64,000 nucleotides of DNA from NCBI GenBank assembly GCA_964017235.1, contig OZ024933.1:6017962-6081961 (forward strand). Reading direction: 5' to 3'. Under the pieces are notes generated by a model that had not been told where the DNA came from, made no database searches, and worked only from the letters and a program-made list of their open reading frames with translations. The translations under genes and the position numbers were made by a program. This stretch comes from Sabellastarte sp. h YS-2021 (taxonomy: Eukaryota; Annelida; Polychaeta; Sabellida; Sabellidae). This document shows, piece after piece, positions 34,301-44,689 of this stretch. Numbering within the stretch: the stretch's first letter is position 1; each line of letters starts with the position of its first letter.

Positions 34301-34450
34301 CTCTGCCCAACCCATGGATTGTTTTCTGTGTATTCTTTCAGGCACCGCCTTGCCTCAGGGACCAGCGAGAAGCTACAGCTGAGCTCGCTGATTGCTGCTT
34401 TCCAAGTAGCGAGAGATCTGGTGGTCAAAGAGGGCGCTGCGTCAGTTTGA
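25274..34450 (+). CDS. RFC5: Replication factor C subunit 5, C-terminal five exons
   Basis: Exons 25274-25355, 26515-26644, 30611-30688, 32976-33030 and 34342-34450 splice in consistent phase with GT/AG ends and end in TGA at 34448-34450. The product is a small subunit of the RFC clamp loader, which opens and loads PCNA in DNA replication and repair, and is shared by alternative loaders. Visible protein starts in the AAA+ lid with the sensor-2 motif GDMRR, then SMAYDEVSEDTVYTCVGHPL, KGLALQDILTEVHLYVH and the conserved end EKLQLSSLIAAFQVARDL, closely following animal RFC5 as I remember it. Walker A, Walker B and the rest of the AAA+ core are not in the window, so more than 25 kb of repeat-filled DNA must be intron, or the gene is truncated here. 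Introns host several elements. Confidence 0.93.
25540..25740 (-). mobile_element. LINE C-terminal fragment
   Basis: Minus-strand translation gives RHSRPKLKFLHIPTFDPTV, YAPVLWNSFPFQIRNS and SFKKLLKTHLFN, the C-terminal signature of CR1/L2-type LINEs. A different copy from the main LINE, inside an RFC5 intron. Confidence 0.7.
26055..26150 (-). mobile_element. LINE 3' tail with TTA microsatellite
   Basis: Minus strand reads TAATAGCGCCTTAGAA and ends in a TTATTATTA-type run, the usual 3' tail of CR1/L2 elements. Short remnant. Confidence 0.5.
26195..26395 (-). mobile_element. tRNA-derived SINE, minus strand
   Basis: Same body as the 17548 and 37434 copies; B box GGGTTTGATTCCC on the minus strand (plus about 26345-26365). 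More diverged than the others. Confidence 0.75.
26515..26644 (+). CDS. RFC5: RFC5 exon (collar, part 1)
   Basis: Encodes STSMAYDEVSEDTVYTCVGH and then PLRKDIQNIVHWMLNENFTM plus AYN. Acceptor ATTTCTTCAG; donor AATA|GTATCC is weak but gives the right phase into the next exon (one base carried over). Confidence 0.92.
26850..27340. other. RFC5 intron, no gene
   Basis: AT-rich intronic DNA. GTCCTAGAACTTATT (about 26889) has a similar copy at about 27222, suggesting an old repeat element whose limits I cannot define. Confidence 0.4.
27341..27575 (+). repeat. Two-copy tandem repeat, about 135 bp unit
   Basis: TTTCCTGACAATATT, ATAAAATGGACGTTTCGAC and AAGCTACAGAACTCA occur in both copies (about 27340 and 27475). 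Intronic. Confidence 0.75.
27808..28112 (+). repeat. Tandem repeat, about 118-bp unit, nearly three copies
   Basis: AAGTCCGTGAACAGGAAATA starts the units near 27808, 27929 and 28047, each containing GGTAGTTTTCATCTTAAACC; the first two also contain CTCATTAATATTAATGAG (18-bp palindrome). The short frames here are repeat artefacts. Confidence 0.8.
28505..28627 (+). mobile_element. 5'-truncated SINE
   Basis: Ends GAACGGGACGTTAAACCCCA, a tail shared by SINEs of molluscs and other lophotrochozoans. Target duplication TCCYGCAAACAATT at 28491-28504 and 28628-28641. Intronic, RFC5. Confidence 0.8.
28642..29336. other. RFC5 intron, possible old inverted-repeat element
   Basis: No gene. CGATATTG/CAATATCG words at about 28818, 28850 and 29125 suggest a decayed inverted-repeat element. 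Confidence 0.35.
29337..30578 (+). mobile_element. Tandem-repeat-core element H1 (Helentron-like)
   Basis: Left end has the 16-bp palindrome CAGCCCTTAAGGGCTG (29345-29360); right end has GCATCTCTGATGC (30563-30575) followed by TA. The core is about five units of 130-155 bp starting GTCCGGGCTATATCTC (29418, 29573, 29703, 29838, 29979), then about 430 bp unique sequence. Units carry TTTGACCTTTGACCTTG, a DR1-type double nuclear-receptor half site. Two inverted relatives occur at 54550-56613 and 57962-59106. No coding capacity. Confidence 0.8.
30611..30688 (+). CDS. RFC5: RFC5 exon (collar, part 2)
   Basis: Encodes NIINVKTAKGLALQDILTEV then HLYVHR, with donor GAA|GTAAGT. The acceptor AG at 30609-30610 lies only about 32 bp downstream of a transposable element end (30578). 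Confidence 0.92.
30690..31330. other. RFC5 intron, no clear feature
   Basis: A minus-strand KRAFDT word near 31095-31130 hints at a decayed reverse transcriptase, but the surrounding sequence is too degraded to support a call. Confidence 0.3.
31340..31680. repeat. Diverged internal duplication
   Basis: CATCTTGCCTTCAAAATCAA with following AAAATTCAC occurs near 31615 and, diverged, near 31410. Similar GCTTCTAAAACAAATATTTT words recur near 32310. Old dispersed repeat. Confidence 0.4.
32120..32262. mobile_element. Hairpin (foldback) MITE
   Basis: Arms of about 46 bp starting AGAATAAAACACTTCTTTCT on both strands enclose a loop of about 33 bp, giving a near-perfect long hairpin within an RFC5 intron. 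A collapsed relative lies at 53963-54062. Confidence 0.8.
32590..32935 (+). mobile_element. Degraded LINE 3' fragment
   Basis: Plus-strand translation contains VPVEWNMLPMN, a LINE C-terminal word. The following TTCCAGCATATTGGAGGATC is shared with 60880-60960, marking a common 3' UTR. Confidence 0.5.
32976..33030 (+). CDS. RFC5: RFC5 exon (collar, part 3)
   Basis: Encodes IDLPLHIRIVLLEKMAEV with split codons at both ends; acceptor TTATTTCAG, donor CGA|GTAAGT. Confidence 0.92.
33184..33613. mobile_element. hAT-like MITE (430 bp)
   Basis: 8-bp target duplication ATAAATAT (33176-33183 and 33614-33621). Termini TAAAGCTGAAACGATTA and, reverse complemented, TAAGGCTGAAACGATTA. 8-bp duplications fit hAT transposition. 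Intronic, RFC5; no transposase. Confidence 0.88.
33622..34341. other. RFC5 last intron, remainder
   Basis: AT-rich; no further feature recognised. Confidence 0.4.
34342..34450 (+). CDS. RFC5: RFC5 last exon
   Basis: Encodes HRLASGTSEKLQLSSLIAAF then QVARDLVVKEGAASV and stop TGA. Acceptor TTCTTTCAG. The overlapping frame 34216-34620 is a shadow in another frame. Confidence 0.93.
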
Positions 34451-34832
34451 AAACATGGGAATTAAGATTGTTCATAGTGTTTCGTGAAATGCTGAATTCA
34501 AACTGTCAGCATATTGCAATCATAGGGTTCAGAATGAGTGAATTAGGAGTCTTGCCTAAAGGTCAATGTAAAATGTGGGAACTAAGGCTATTGGAATATT
34601 ATAGTCATTGTATGAAATGATGCAATTTAGACTGTTGCCATATATGGTCATCGTATTTTCTTGAAATTGGGGGAATTAAGACTGTTGCCGTAATAAGAAT
34701 ATTATGATTTATACAGTGCAAAATCGACAGAGATTGTCTAATGCGCTAGAATCCACAAAGGGACAGTTCAAAACCAGGCAGAAGTCATAATCCAGTAAGG
34801 TCATTGTATTGACCCATATGGTACTTGTATTG

Positions 34833-34838
34833 AATAAA
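34833..34838 (+). promoter_or_regulatory. Candidate poly(A) signal for RFC5
   Basis: AATAAA about 385 bp after the stop codon. It lies in an AT-rich minisatellite, so it could be chance. Confidence 0.25.
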
Positions 34839-34874
34839 ATGACAGGATTAAGACTGTTTGCATATGGTCATTGT

Positions 34875-35116
34875 ATTCAGGGTTCCCACATCCTTGAAAA
34901 TCCTTGAAAAAAATTTGCTTCATTTTCAAGGCCTTGAAAGTCCTTGAATTTGGCCAAATTTAAATAAAATCCTTGAAAAGTCCTTGAATTTGTTATCGTC
35001 CAACTTCTGCATCTGCATCATGTAGTTTTACGGCTATGGCAGACTGTTTTTGAATTGTTGTTGTTGACCTTGAAAAGACCTTGAACCCAGTTATCAAAGG
35101 TCTGTGGGAACCCTGT
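34875..35116. mobile_element. MITE with CAGGGTTCCCAC termini
   Basis: Starts CAGGGTTCCCACATCCTTGA and ends GTGGGAACCCTG, with many CCTTGAAAA words inside. A TTGTATT repeat on both sides may be the target duplication. A second copy lies at 60396-60780. Confidence 0.75.
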
Positions 35117-35451
35117 TGTATTGTATGAAATAATGGAATTTAGTCTGTTGGCATATTATGGTCTTCCTGTGTATGAAATGACAGAATTGTTGGCATTTGG
35201 TCATTGCATTGCATGAAATAATGGAATCAAGATTGTTGGCAAATGATCATTGAATTTTATGAAATAATGAATTTAGACTGTTTGCATATGGTAATTGTTT
35301 AGTCTAAAATGTTAAAATTAGAATTTCGCAAATGATCATTTTATGAAATAATGGAATTAAGACTGTTGGCATATGGTCATTATGTTACATATGAAATGAT
35401 GCAATCAGTGTATGAAATCAACACCTACCTCCACATCTAAGACTGGTAACT

Positions 35452-35765
35452 ATACTCATTGACCTGTATCTTCCAAGTTACAGGTCCAGATGTCCTGTAC
35501 CCTAAGAAAACGCTTCAAGTTTTCTCTTAGTTGCTGAAATGGAGGAAATTTTTACGTTCTCGCTGTGGAAAATCTTGCCAAATAGAAAATAAGAGTCAAC
35601 CAATGGTTCTTTAGCACTTGTCACTTGCTCAATTGTAAAACTCAATATTGATCTAACCTGCATTGAAATACGGTTTGGCAAGTTTTGCTACGGACTTACC
35701 ACATTTTTCAGTTACAGTTCTGACCAGGTCAGTTTTGCAGTAAACATTGTACACTCGATGCAATT
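35452..35765 (+). repeat. Dispersed repeat, copy 1
   Basis: Shares order and wording with 57640-57900: GACCTGTATYTTCC, a CAGGTCC word, CTAAGAAAA, TTCTTTAGCACTTGTCA and TGATYTRACCT. Unknown family; limits approximate. Confidence 0.55.
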
Positions 35766-36039
35766 TAGAGTGTTGGTATGAAATGATGGAATGAAAATGT
35801 TAGTATCGGAATATTAGATTTTCTTGAAATGAAGGAACTAACACCGTCTCAATATAGTCATTGTGTGTATTTAGGGAATTTAGATTGTCGACACATGACA
35901 AATCAAATTTACCAGAACCTTGAATTGCTGATGCTGTCTTTAGCTTGTACTGCCATATGCAGAATTTAAAACATGATTAAATTTCTGGATATTTCATAAT
36001 CTTCATTTTGGGCAAGTTACTCGTAACCAATTGGATTGA

Positions 36040-36530
36040 TGTGTTGGACATCCGTCTGTCTGTCCATCAACATTTTGGTTTTTGCGGACTCGAACTTGTA
36101 CACACTTCTGCTGATAGATTTGAAACTTACAGGGTGGTAGGGTACCACCTAGGCTAGACTGCTTTTGATATTGGTGCCACTTCGAAGAACAAGATGGCCA
36201 CCTTGGCTGCCATCTTGAAATTCTGTTTTGGGACTCTAACTCAAAGCTTTAGCCGATCGATTTGAAAATTCAAGGGTGATGGGACATTAACAGGGCTTGG
36301 TTGCTTTCGAAATTGGGGTCCCTTCATTTGCCCGTTTTGGCATGGGCTCTTCCAAAATATTTCTGTTTCCGGACTCTAGCTCAAAGGCGCTTTGTCCGAT
36401 CAACTTGTAACTTAATAGGGTGATAGGACACCACCAGGGCTTGGTTGCTTTGAAACGGAGGTCGGTTTGATTGCCCATTTTTGGCGTGCGCTCATTCGAA
36501 ATACATTTCGCACCCTATCCCTGTTGGGGT
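36040..36530 (+). repeat. Tandem repeat, about 140-bp unit, three copies
   Basis: Units begin near GGACTCGAACTTG (36087), GGACTCTAACTCAAAG (36232) and GGACTCTAGCTCAAAG (36371), preceded by CCGTCTGTCTGTCC. Probably the core of another tandem-repeat element. Contains CAAGATGGCCACC. Confidence 0.65.
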
Positions 36531-36816
36531 CTAGGAACCCAGTTTCTTGTTCATGTACATAATCAGGGTTTACACTTGTGAAAGTATCTTCTGGAGTCAT
36601 GAATTTAACAAAATAAAATAAGGTTCTATGCAACAGTTGTGGCAAATGCAAACCTGTTTATAGTCAAATTTTGGTGATTGATAAATCCCTGTATAATCAC
36701 TATTGATTATTGATCATATTTGAACTAAGTATGTTTTTGTAAAATACCCAATGTGTTCATTATTATCTGTAAAAAATATAATATAAAATTTCAGGAAGCC
36801 GTTTTTACATTATTTC

Positions 36817-36980
36817 TCTCCACCTCTGAGGTCTGCAGTTCAAGCTTCAGTCCCTATGTGGGAAAGTTGGGTTACTGATGCCAGGCAGTTTACAGTGTAG
36901 AATCTTGACCAATTAGTATGTACTGGTTTACTCTTCCATTAAATTCCCTATTGTGATATAGTCCATACAGTGATGTTAGA
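36817..36980 (+). mobile_element. SINE fragment, plus strand
   Basis: Body words GGCAGTTTACAGTGTAGAA and TAGTATGTACTGGTT are shared with the 37434 SINE; head truncated. Confidence 0.65.
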
Positions 36981-36984
36981 GGTC

Positions 36985-37300
36985 AAGAGTGGCCCAGTGG
37001 GTTACCAGGTTTAGCATCTAACAACACGGTGTTACCTCTGTGGGTTTGACTCCCAGCAAGTGGCACTGCCGCGGACCTGTCTCGATACGATTCTGACCTT
37101 CGTCCTGACCACAAGGATAGATCCTCAGTGACTTAGTGATTGTCAAGTTTAGCATCTATTGCTATCGTCTCTGTGCGAAGTGTTCCCATAAGCTGCAATC
37201 GCTGAGGGCCTATTCCAATATAACCCTGGCCAACTAAATCAAATCACTGGTGAGAGCCAGGTTAAAGAACAAAGTTGAGAGGTCGAAAAGGGCATTCAAA
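36985..37300 (+). mobile_element. Second SINE type with tRNA-like head
   Basis: TGGCCCAGTGGGTTACC (A box) and GTGGGTTTGACTCCC (B box), followed by TCGATACGATTCTGACC. Head related to the 28505 copy. Confidence 0.6.
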
Positions 37301-37433
37301 AACTCTGCTTCCTCTGTCAAATGTGGGTCTAGCATAAAGATCCTAACGCACATATAGCACGTGCCACATAATTCACATGCATGTCAAAGATAGAACACTG
37401 CTGTGAACAAAATTGTTTCAAAGAGGATTTCAC

Positions 37434-37653
37434 AGGGGGCTCGGTGGTGTAGCGGTTAGAGTGCTCACCTTCAACCTCTGAGGGTGCCAGTTCAAATCTA
37501 GTGTTAGACAGTTGGTAGTTTCTTGCTGTTGCCCGGTGGTTTACAGTGCAGTCTATTTGACCAACTAGTATGTACTGGTTCCTCCACCTGTACACTACCT
37601 ATCTCAATATGACCCTGGCTGTTGAACGCGACAAAAAAAAAAATTCTAATTCT
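37434..37653 (+). mobile_element. Full-length tRNA-derived SINE
   Basis: Perfect 12-bp target duplication AGAGGATTTCAC (37422-37433 and 37654-37665). Head GTGTAGCGGTTAGAGTGC (A box) and CAGTTCAAATC (B box), body, and tail GTTGAACGCGACAAAAA with a poly(A) run. Best preserved copy of the family in the window, probably young. Confidence 0.88.
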
Positions 37654-37665
37654 AGAGGATTTCAC

Positions 37666-38785
37666 TGTCAGCCAGATGATCGGAAAATACCTCGGCAGGA
37701 AGGTGGGTTTATTTATTCTTGTATATACAAACAATTCAAAAGTGAAATTTACTAGTAATCTTGTTCCAGAGTGAAAACTTTCCTCTTTAAATTAAGTTAA
37801 GCTGATGTTTACGATTAAATTCACAAGATTCAACCCTATTAGAGTTTAATCTATTTTGATGGGTGGATCAAAGTTAATCCAAAACTCAACTAAAAATCAG
37901 CTTAACTTCTTTGTGAATACAAACTTAATCCTGATTCAGTTTACAACTCAACTTGAGCCTGATCCCTTTGGTGAATATGGGTCCTGGGTTTTTTAACCTA
38001 AGTCACTGGTAGTTGCCACACTTTAGTTTCTTTTATACTGTAATGGACCAATGAAACAAGTTTTATTTTAAAAAGTTTATTTAGCTGTCTTATAATAATA
38101 GTCTGAAGATAAAGTCTAATAAACACTATCAAAATTAATGCACATTCCTTGACTTAGTTACATTTGTGTAGAAAAAATGTGATCCTAGACGGGGGAACAT
38201 GCCCACTTTAAAAGGACTGATGTCGGCAGATCTAGGGCCATCTTTTACAACAATAGTAGACAATTTCTAACTTAGATTTTAAGAATTTCTTAGATTTCAA
38301 GTAAGAAACTATGAAACTGATCATTCCTAACTTATCTGACAAGTGGGTCAAAAAAGATGGTATTGGTTCTTGATTGCTAGATAGAAGAATCCAGTAAATT
38401 TGCAAATAGCACAACTAGACATTACTATATATAACTACCCCAATTTTCACATTCTTATCCGTCATAATCTCTTCAGATTTTCAGGCTCCAGAAAATAATG
38501 ATATTGGTATAAAACAATATATTTATGCTTAGCCTTGCTTAGGCCCAAGTACAATAAGACAATAAGTACAGAGTAATACTAATTCAATACAAGGATAATT
38601 AAAGAATAACACTGCAATACAGATGGAATACAAAACAAGTATACACATAAAACATGACTGAACATTCTATAAAAAGATTCTTCAAAATGCATCACAATAA
38701 ACAAGTGCAGCACCATAACACTGTATTTTACAGCAGCAGATATGGGAACAATGGAATATGGGTTTTGATTGTTTAAACATCACAC
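37666..38785. other. Intergenic, no feature recognised
   Basis: AT-rich; no supported gene. Confidence 0.4.
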
Positions 38786-39120
38786 TAAACTTGTAACAAA
38801 AGAATGCCTTATATACACAACTAAACTTATTATAACAGAATGTCTTGTACATGCAAACCTTGTCGCAATGAACGCCTTATAGTCACTCTAAATTTGTAAT
38901 ACCAGAATGCCTTATTGTCACTAAACTAGCAAAAACAGAATGTATTAGTCACATTACATTTGTAACAATAAAAAGCCTTAGTCACATTACATTTGTAATA
39001 ACAAAAAGCTTTAGTTACATTACGTTTGTAACAACAGAATGCCTTAGTTACAATACATCTGTAAGAACAGATTGCTTGAATCACAATACACTTGTAATAG
39101 CAGAATATCTTATACATAGA
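38786..39120. repeat. Minisatellite, about 36-bp unit
   Basis: Variants of AGAATGCCTTAGTCACATTA plus CATTTGTAACAAC repeat about nine times. The 140-codon minus frame at 38926-39348 is only this repeat (CYKCNVTKAF). Confidence 0.85.
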
Positions 39121-40526
39121 AGGAAACAATATGAGACACATTATACAAATCACAATAACATCAAATGAAAGCAATAGTATCAAAGAAAAAAAAAAATGTA
39201 TATATATGAAAACAAGAAATACACTTAAGAAAAACCATTTGATTTTAAGCTCTATAAAGGATAGAAATTTATGATTGCTGCAATACTGGTGAAAAATACT
39301 TAATTGTCCTGAAACTTGCATAGAAAATTTAGTATATGTGTACATCACAACTTATTACAATAAAGCACCTTTTCAGTAAAACTCTCTAAGCTGAATTGAT
39401 CTTTGAAGAGTCTATTATCTTGTTATATTTAAATGCTAGTTGAGCAGGATAATTTATTCAGGCAGTGGTAGGTTATGCGGCTGTTCCACTGGAGCCGACC
39501 CGACAGCTGACCCTGCAACTCTATGGTCGGCTGCAAAAGTCGGGGGTTGGGAACAGAAATCCACAATGATAAAAATCCCTTTAGAAAAGCCCTGGATTCA
39601 GATGGCGATGCACATCAACACTTGCTAAAAATGTTATCAAAATCAGTCCATAATTTTTCAAGTTATATTGCAAAGAAACAAACAAACCAATGCACACTTC
39701 CAAACACATAACCTCCTCAACAGATGTAAGAAAATAATCCTTCAGAAATATGATTCGATCTAAAGGTGTTCAAAGCATACAAAATGTATATGAAGCCAGC
39801 AATACTGATAAAAAGTACAGGAAAAATCATAGAAACTGTAAAGTATATAATAAACATATCACAACTTTTGAGAACCAAACCCTTTTAAACCCAGTTTTTC
39901 ATTGCAAGTTTCTTTAACAAAAGAAATTTGTACAGGTAGAGACATTTGCATAGATCATTTTAATCAAGGTGAGAGGAAGTAAAGCAAAACATATTTTTCC
40001 TTTTTTGAGATTTGACTGATCAGACTTTTAACCCAGACTATCAGTAAATCAAACAATAACATACAAAAAAAAAAGAAGAAAATAACATACTTTAAGACAG
40101 GAAAATACTTTTGTTGCACCAAATACTATTTGATTCTCTTTAAAGCATACAAACGTCTGTTTATTCGGCCATATTTGAGTATTTCTGTCATGTCATGATT
40201 TGAGTGTATATATATTACGAAACCTGAATACTAACATATCAAAAACAATACTTCTTGGTAAATAAAAAAGTTAGCAAAAATGACACTTGTCACGTGTTAC
40301 ATCAGCACGAAACATACTTTAACGTACATGTCACAGGCAAAACTTTCATTCTAACATGACACTGTTGTGTCGGCGATTTTGATTGGCTAATCGAGGAAAA
40401 ATTTCGTCAGCATAACCTGTGGTTTCTATAATCACCCATTGTAGTTATCTTGACAATTTTGTCCTAAAATAGTAAATAATAATTCATATTTATAAAATTT
40501 AATCACTTGTCATGTTAGAATAGCAA

Positions 40527-40564
<38 letters not shown>

Positions 40565-41639
40565 AAAACCATGGTGTACACAGAATTCCTTCAGGCTTTG
40601 CTTTGCTTTCAGGGTTTCTAACCTCAAACCATGGTAAAATTCTGCGGATACTATGGTTTGGTGGGGGATATTCCTATATTCATTTAAATGGGAAAATTCT
40701 AGAGGTATGACTATCAATAAAAATCAATATCAGTTTGCATGGCTTTGGAACCAATGATATCCTGTGTCATTTTATACTTGTCACTGACATTGTAAAATGT
40801 AACCAAGGTCATACATGAGCCATAATTTAAACCAGGAAAGATATTCACAATATACCACGAAGATAATAAACTCAAATTCATTTATACCCATTACTAATAA
40901 ATAATGCATAACTCTGGTACATGAACAGTGTCGTCTAGGTATTATGCAGATCTGTATCCTGACAATTCTTACAGAAACTACCTTATACATAAGATCTGAG
41001 TATAACCGAAACTACAACTATATGGCATTGAATGTCAACCTAAGCTTCCACCAGGGGGGCAACTCTGAATTGTAGATTCAGCAAAATTTTAAGTTTTTCC
41101 TGTGACACATACAAAAACACTGTCTGATAGAGTTAGGCACTAAACTCGTTGAACCAGTTATAGAGATAGAGAAAAAGTAAAACTTCTGATATTTAGTCAA
41201 TCACACACAATCTTATCCAGATATATTCAGCAGTAAACACCAGACGTATAAATACATAAAGCCATCCGACCAGTATATGATTTTCTAACACTTTATCATC
41301 ACAATAAAAAAAAAAAAGACAATGGTGATTCCCATCTGATATCTACATTATCTGACTATCAATACTGTATTAGATTTTATGACTGTTTTTGCCACAGTTT
41401 CTAGAAAAATAGGGGGCGTTTACTTTTTCCCACTTTGAAGTCATAATTAGGACTTATTTTTGACTTTGAGTCTGCATTTATAGTGGAAGTCATGTACTGT
41501 ACAAATAGTGTTACAATGGAAGGATTTTAGCATGTTCCTCAACTGATACGGATTCATCTTTGCCATCATAAGGCGTGCTTTAGTTTTTTGAGCAATTCGC
41601 TTTGACATTTTGATCCTCAAATTAAACACTGATATATGG
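39121..41639. other. Intergenic; poly-C tract, no gene
   Basis: AT-rich. Holds a 32-base C run (40530-40561) and, at 40380-40480, sequence similar to 27590-27690 (GATTGGCTAA, GCATAACCT), an old dispersed repeat. A more GC-rich patch at 39470-39560 has no supported coding sense. Confidence 0.45.
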
Positions 41640-41850
41640 TAACACACTCGCCTCCAACCTCTGAGGTCGGTGGTTCAAGCCCCCGGACCTGATGTAAGAA
41701 AGTTAGTATTTGCTTACCCATAGTTGGCAGTGTACAGTACAGAACCTTGGCACCAACTGTATGTACTGGTTTCCTCTGCCCACAAAATTACCAGACCTAT
41801 GATACGACCTATACAGTGTTGGAAATGATGTTAAAACCCAAATAAATTAA
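41640..41850 (+). mobile_element. SINE, plus strand
   Basis: CTCGCCTCCAACCTCTGAGG and GGTGGTTCAAGCCCCCGG (B box) followed by the shared body GTATGTACTGGTTTCCTC and tail GATGTTAAAACCCA. The 5' head is slightly truncated. Confidence 0.75.
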
Positions 41851-42605
41851 GAAACACGTATATATTTTATGATGGTTCAGAGTCACCCCTGGTCATCACA
41901 ATATAATGGGAGCAGTTCCTTTGCCATTCTCTACCTTCTGTCTAAGAATATATAAGAATGGCACAATTTTGCTACATAATGGCCAGGTACAGTAAAAATT
42001 CAGGCACGGTGGTGGTTTGGGGTGATTAATCTGAACCATTCAGGAAAGTGGAACATCACCATTACCAATAACGAAAGAAATATGTATATATTATTGTAAT
42101 ATAAATCCAAATTCCCTGCTAAGAAATAGGTAAAACTGATGGCTGTAACTAACAGTAACACATGTAAATTGCTGATAAGCACGACATTTAATGCAATTAA
42201 GCTTATCAAGCCATAGGAATGAGTTATTAACCCATAATAAGTTATAAATATTAAATTATAGAAGTTATCAACAGTAAAAAGCAAAAAGTGACATACAAAA
42301 TAACTAATAATAATTGGATTTTGATGGAAATTGACTTTCTACCCACAATAATTTACTTATGAAACTATAAATAATATAAAATGTAATATATATATAAACT
42401 GCTAACAAGCATAGCATTAGATGCAATTTTCACTTATTAAATCATAGCACATTATTTTAATATTTTCAACATTATAAATTATGCTTAGAAAAAGTATATC
42501 TTTGTCAACTACTAATGGTATTTCAATTTTGATTTCTCAAACCATTCAGCCAAGTGGAACAGCACCATTATTAACGAATAAAGCATGGCAAAGTCCTATG
42601 TATGT
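41851..42605. other. Intergenic, AT-rich
   Basis: No supported feature. Words at about 42020-42250 recur at about 42540-42570 and 43880-44040 (AATATAAAWTC, GATGCAAT), suggesting old duplication. Confidence 0.35.
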
Positions 42606-43878
42606 CATGGTAGAAAGTCCAATCTGGTAGAACTTCCAAATTGTACCAGTAGAAAGTCCAACTGGAGTTTCTACCAGTAGAAAGTCCAATCTACGAGCTT
42701 TGGGTATAGACCTTTCCACGGTGTCAATCGAATTACCGCAAATCGGCAAATATCTTGTTTACAAGCCATTTACTGCAACGGCAACAACCAGTTATATTAC
42801 AGCATTCCTTAGGTCAATGACAGGCGCCATTTTGAAACAGAAAAATGTGACAATTTTTTTGTTACATATTTGTAAATATTATTGTACTCATACTAGACAA
42901 AAACGAGTAGACACAACATTATTGTGTATGAAAATTCAGTAATCAATCCTCACTATTTTAAAATATTGGGTATCAATGTAAAACCCCTAAATTGTTCAAG
43001 ATTCCCCTTATTTTCCCAAATCAGGAAGTGTTTCTCATTAAAGAAAATGATTAAAAAATATTTTATAACATTTGTCACATTTACACGTGTACGTTACTAT
43101 AATAATATATGATTTCTGCAACAAATCCCACCATTTATAACAAATATTAACTGTTCACAATGTCTTTTTTCTCAAATTTTACATTTTATTTCCCGCCATT
43201 TTTTCCGTTTGTTTGTCAGACTACAACGACTAAACCAGGAAGTGGGCGTGGCCTATGGAATGGTCTATTGCCCTGGGGTCCGAAATCTATAAATTTGGTT
43301 GATATTTCAGTCTCGGAGATTTAAGCATTGCTCTGTGTACCAGAATGTAATCTTTTAAAAACTCACTATAACCCTGAACAAAAGTCCAACTGAAACACAA
43401 AAAGTGGACCTTCTATACATATAAATCTGTCACTAAAGCAAAGTGCAGCTTTCATTAATGAAAAGAAAATACATATAAATAAAATATTTTACTGTAATGC
43501 ACCATTTTTCAAGGGAAATCTGTAATATGGACATTAGTAACTGATGTAAGATTTAAGTGTCCTCTAACAAGTGTTATACAAAGTACAGTTTTGGCCAATT
43601 ACATTTTGACAGCAGTCACTTCCTACATGGCATTTAGTTGAGCAATTAACACCTATGCGCATTTGTTTGCTACCCAATTGGTCTCAGCATGTAAACCTTG
43701 TAGTACTGCTTACCTCATACAGAGTTTCAACATCTAGATTAGAATATCTTCCAAGTTTAGATTTCGGACTCCAGGGCAATACCCAAATCTCCTAGATTAG
43801 ACTTTCTACCGGTAGAAACTCTAATAGGACTTTCTACTATGAAATTCTACTAGATTGGACTTTCTACCATGTCATGTA
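42606..43878. mobile_element. Long-TIR element with TAGAAAGTCCAA subrepeats
   Basis: Left arm starts CATGGTAGAAAGTCCAATCT; right arm ends AGATTGGACTTTCTACCATG, its exact complement. Each arm (about 100 bp) holds several inverted and direct copies of TAGAAAGTCCAA. The interior (about 1070 bp) has no coding frame and itself has inverted ends near 42710 (ATAGACCTTTCC) and 43262 (GGAATGGTCTAT), perhaps a nested MITE. Confidence 0.75.
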
Positions 43879-44455
43879 TATACATAATAGTATTACAAAC
43901 TCAAATTCCGTGCAATATAAAATCTATTAAACTCATGACTGAAGCCATCAGTAATGCATATATAAACTTCTGGCCAGCATGGCATTTGATGCAATGTAAA
44001 GCAATCAAAGCATTAGAAATTATAAATATTAAATTACCCTTGACAAAAAATAATCAAGGCAGAAAGATGACTGACAAGCAAAAAAGTAAAGGTCTGTTCA
44101 CACTGTTCCGTGTGGCCAATTCACGACCTTGACTTTATTATTCTGTAAATGGACCCTGGATGTAGAAAAACAAGCCTCCCATTTAAGCGATCCCACCTCC
44201 AATTTGCCTCCTGCCTGCAGTTCCTCAGAGGACATAACTTGATAGTGCTGTGAGATCGTTTAGAATGTCTGGTTCAATGTTTGGTAGGTATACAAGCCAG
44301 CGAAGTTTGATCTAGTTCATACGTTGAAACAACGTTTTCAAACCCAGTAAAAAGCACAGAAATCAAACATAAAATCTTGTCACTTTGTTGAAAATTTGCT
44401 AAAAATATAAAGTGCATGTATATTTTGAATAAATTTCCCCATATTTTCAAAACAA
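43879..44455. other. Intergenic, no feature recognised
   Basis: Unique-looking sequence next to E3; no gene supported. Confidence 0.4.
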
Positions 44456-44689
44456 GCAATCAGTGCCCATGAACGGGCTCTTTGTCAGCTGACTGTGTGT
44501 TTTGAGTTTCAGAATAGAAGTGACAGAAGAAAAGGACACAAAAGTTGTGCCCTGGAAATGGTGTTCAGAAGGAAAGTAAGAAGTAACTCTTAAGGTGTAA
44601 AAAGTAAGTTAAAACACATTTAAAGAAATGCAATAGTTTTAATTCTACTATGTAATAGCTGACCGAAAAATAGGTGAATAACATACTGA

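Larger units (their letters stand above)
34451..35900 (+). repeat. Degenerate minisatellite downstream of RFC5
   Basis: A unit of about 45-50 bp resembling GGAATTAAGACTGTTGGCAT then ATGGTCATTGTATTGTATGA recurs irregularly from just after the stop codon to about 35900, interrupted by a MITE and a dispersed repeat. It may be transcribed as RFC5 3' UTR. Confidence 0.6.

Noticed and set aside
34216-34620. 134-codon frame overlapping the last RFC5 exon
   Set aside because: Wrong frame for RFC5; the real exon starts at the acceptor at 34342 in another frame.
38926-39348. 140-codon minus frame with CYKCNVTKAF repeats
   Set aside because: Translation of the 36-bp minisatellite.
39440-39711. Short GC-richer frames as an exon
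   Set aside because: No domain, no splice context and no conservation that I could recognise.
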